Assembly: GCA_964600865.1 (NCBI GenBank)
Contig: CAZRJP010000016.1
Coordinates: 1 to 19,226, forward strand
Length of the DNA: 19,226 nucleotides
Reading direction: 5' to 3'
DNA from: WJLC01 sp964600865
GTDB lineage: Archaea; Nanobdellota; Nanobdellia; Pacearchaeales; GW2011-AR1
Every line of letters starts with the position of its first letter. Positions within the stretch are counted from its first letter, which is position 1. The translations under genes and the position numbers were made by a program. Positions 19,185 to 19,226 of the stretch are shown piece after piece. Under the pieces are notes generated by a model. That model searched no databases and was not told the DNA's origin. It saw nothing but the letters and a program-made list of their open reading frames with translations.

Positions 19185-19226
19185 AGGCAAAACCGAAAAT
19201 TAATTCCGAGATGATTTCTTTGGTTT

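Noticed and set aside
19185..19226. Possible C-terminal end of a minus-strand gene ending in TAG near 19185
   Set aside because: Only about 13 codons are visible and two other frames are also open for a similar length; not enough to call a gene.

Overview
The window reads as part of a small, A+T-rich archaeal genome. The evidence is archaeal-type ribosomal proteins (L18e, L21e, S13, S4, S11), RNA polymerase subunits Rpo3/D, Rpo4/F and Rpo10/N, a DUF655 protein, the RNase P protein Rnp4, an archaeal SecF-SecD pair, tRNA genes without an encoded CCA, and TATA boxes about 25 nt upstream of many start codons, which implies leaderless mRNAs. Short genes, an A+T-rich, lysine-rich style and a 100-base run of N (a scaffold gap) fit a metagenome-assembled DPANN archaeon of the Pacearchaeota/Woesearchaeota kind. 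That lineage is an inference.

Layout. 1-301 (minus) is the 5' part of rpl18e with a structured leader. 406-1330 is a complete IS5-family insertion sequence with 15-bp terminal inverted repeats and a perfect 8-bp target duplication. 1420-3717 encodes a membrane-anchored surface protein in which a seven-repeat beta-propeller-like region appears to interrupt an Ig-like domain. 3755-3838 (minus) is tRNA-Leu(CAA). 7663 down to 3909 (minus) is a compact information-processing operon: rpl21e, rpoF, DUF655, rps13, rps4, rps11, rpoD. In most archaea rpl18e directly follows rpoD, so the tRNA, the surface-protein gene and the IS lie inside an otherwise conserved operon order, and rpl18e has its own promoter here.

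7798-9397 holds rpoN, a small unknown gene, rnp4, an overlooked 52-residue AbrB-like gene, and a free-standing LAGLIDADG homing endonuclease whose promoter is flanked by 10-bp direct repeats. 9401-9510 (minus) is a lone 5S rRNA, followed by tRNA-Leu with an unusual AAG anticodon, tRNA-Arg(CCU) and tRNA-Gly(UCC). A 2H phosphoesterase gene starts 12 nt after tRNA-Gly and leads into secF-secD and a YdjM-like membrane protein.

13262-14423 (minus) is an unrecognised two-gene unit: a ParB/sulfiredoxin-like protein and a protein with a duplicated HxHLRxLRLE motif. From 14533 to the end is a surface-glycan region: Wzx-type flippase, RfaE2/HldE-like nucleotidyltransferase, GT9 glycosyltransferase (cut by the gap), a radical SAM/SPASM protein, and a decayed GT9 C-terminal fragment. 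The last 180 bases hold no gene but contain two strong inverted repeats.

Functionally the window joins transcription/translation machinery, protein export (SecDF) and cell-surface glycan assembly. The observations most worth following are the IS whose transposase stop codon comes from its target duplication and whose ribosome binding site can be sequestered, the competing hairpins in the rpl18e leader, the AbrB-like/homing-endonuclease divergent unit with its operator-like repeats, the A34 tRNA-Leu, and the ParB-like/HxHLRxLRLE gene pair.
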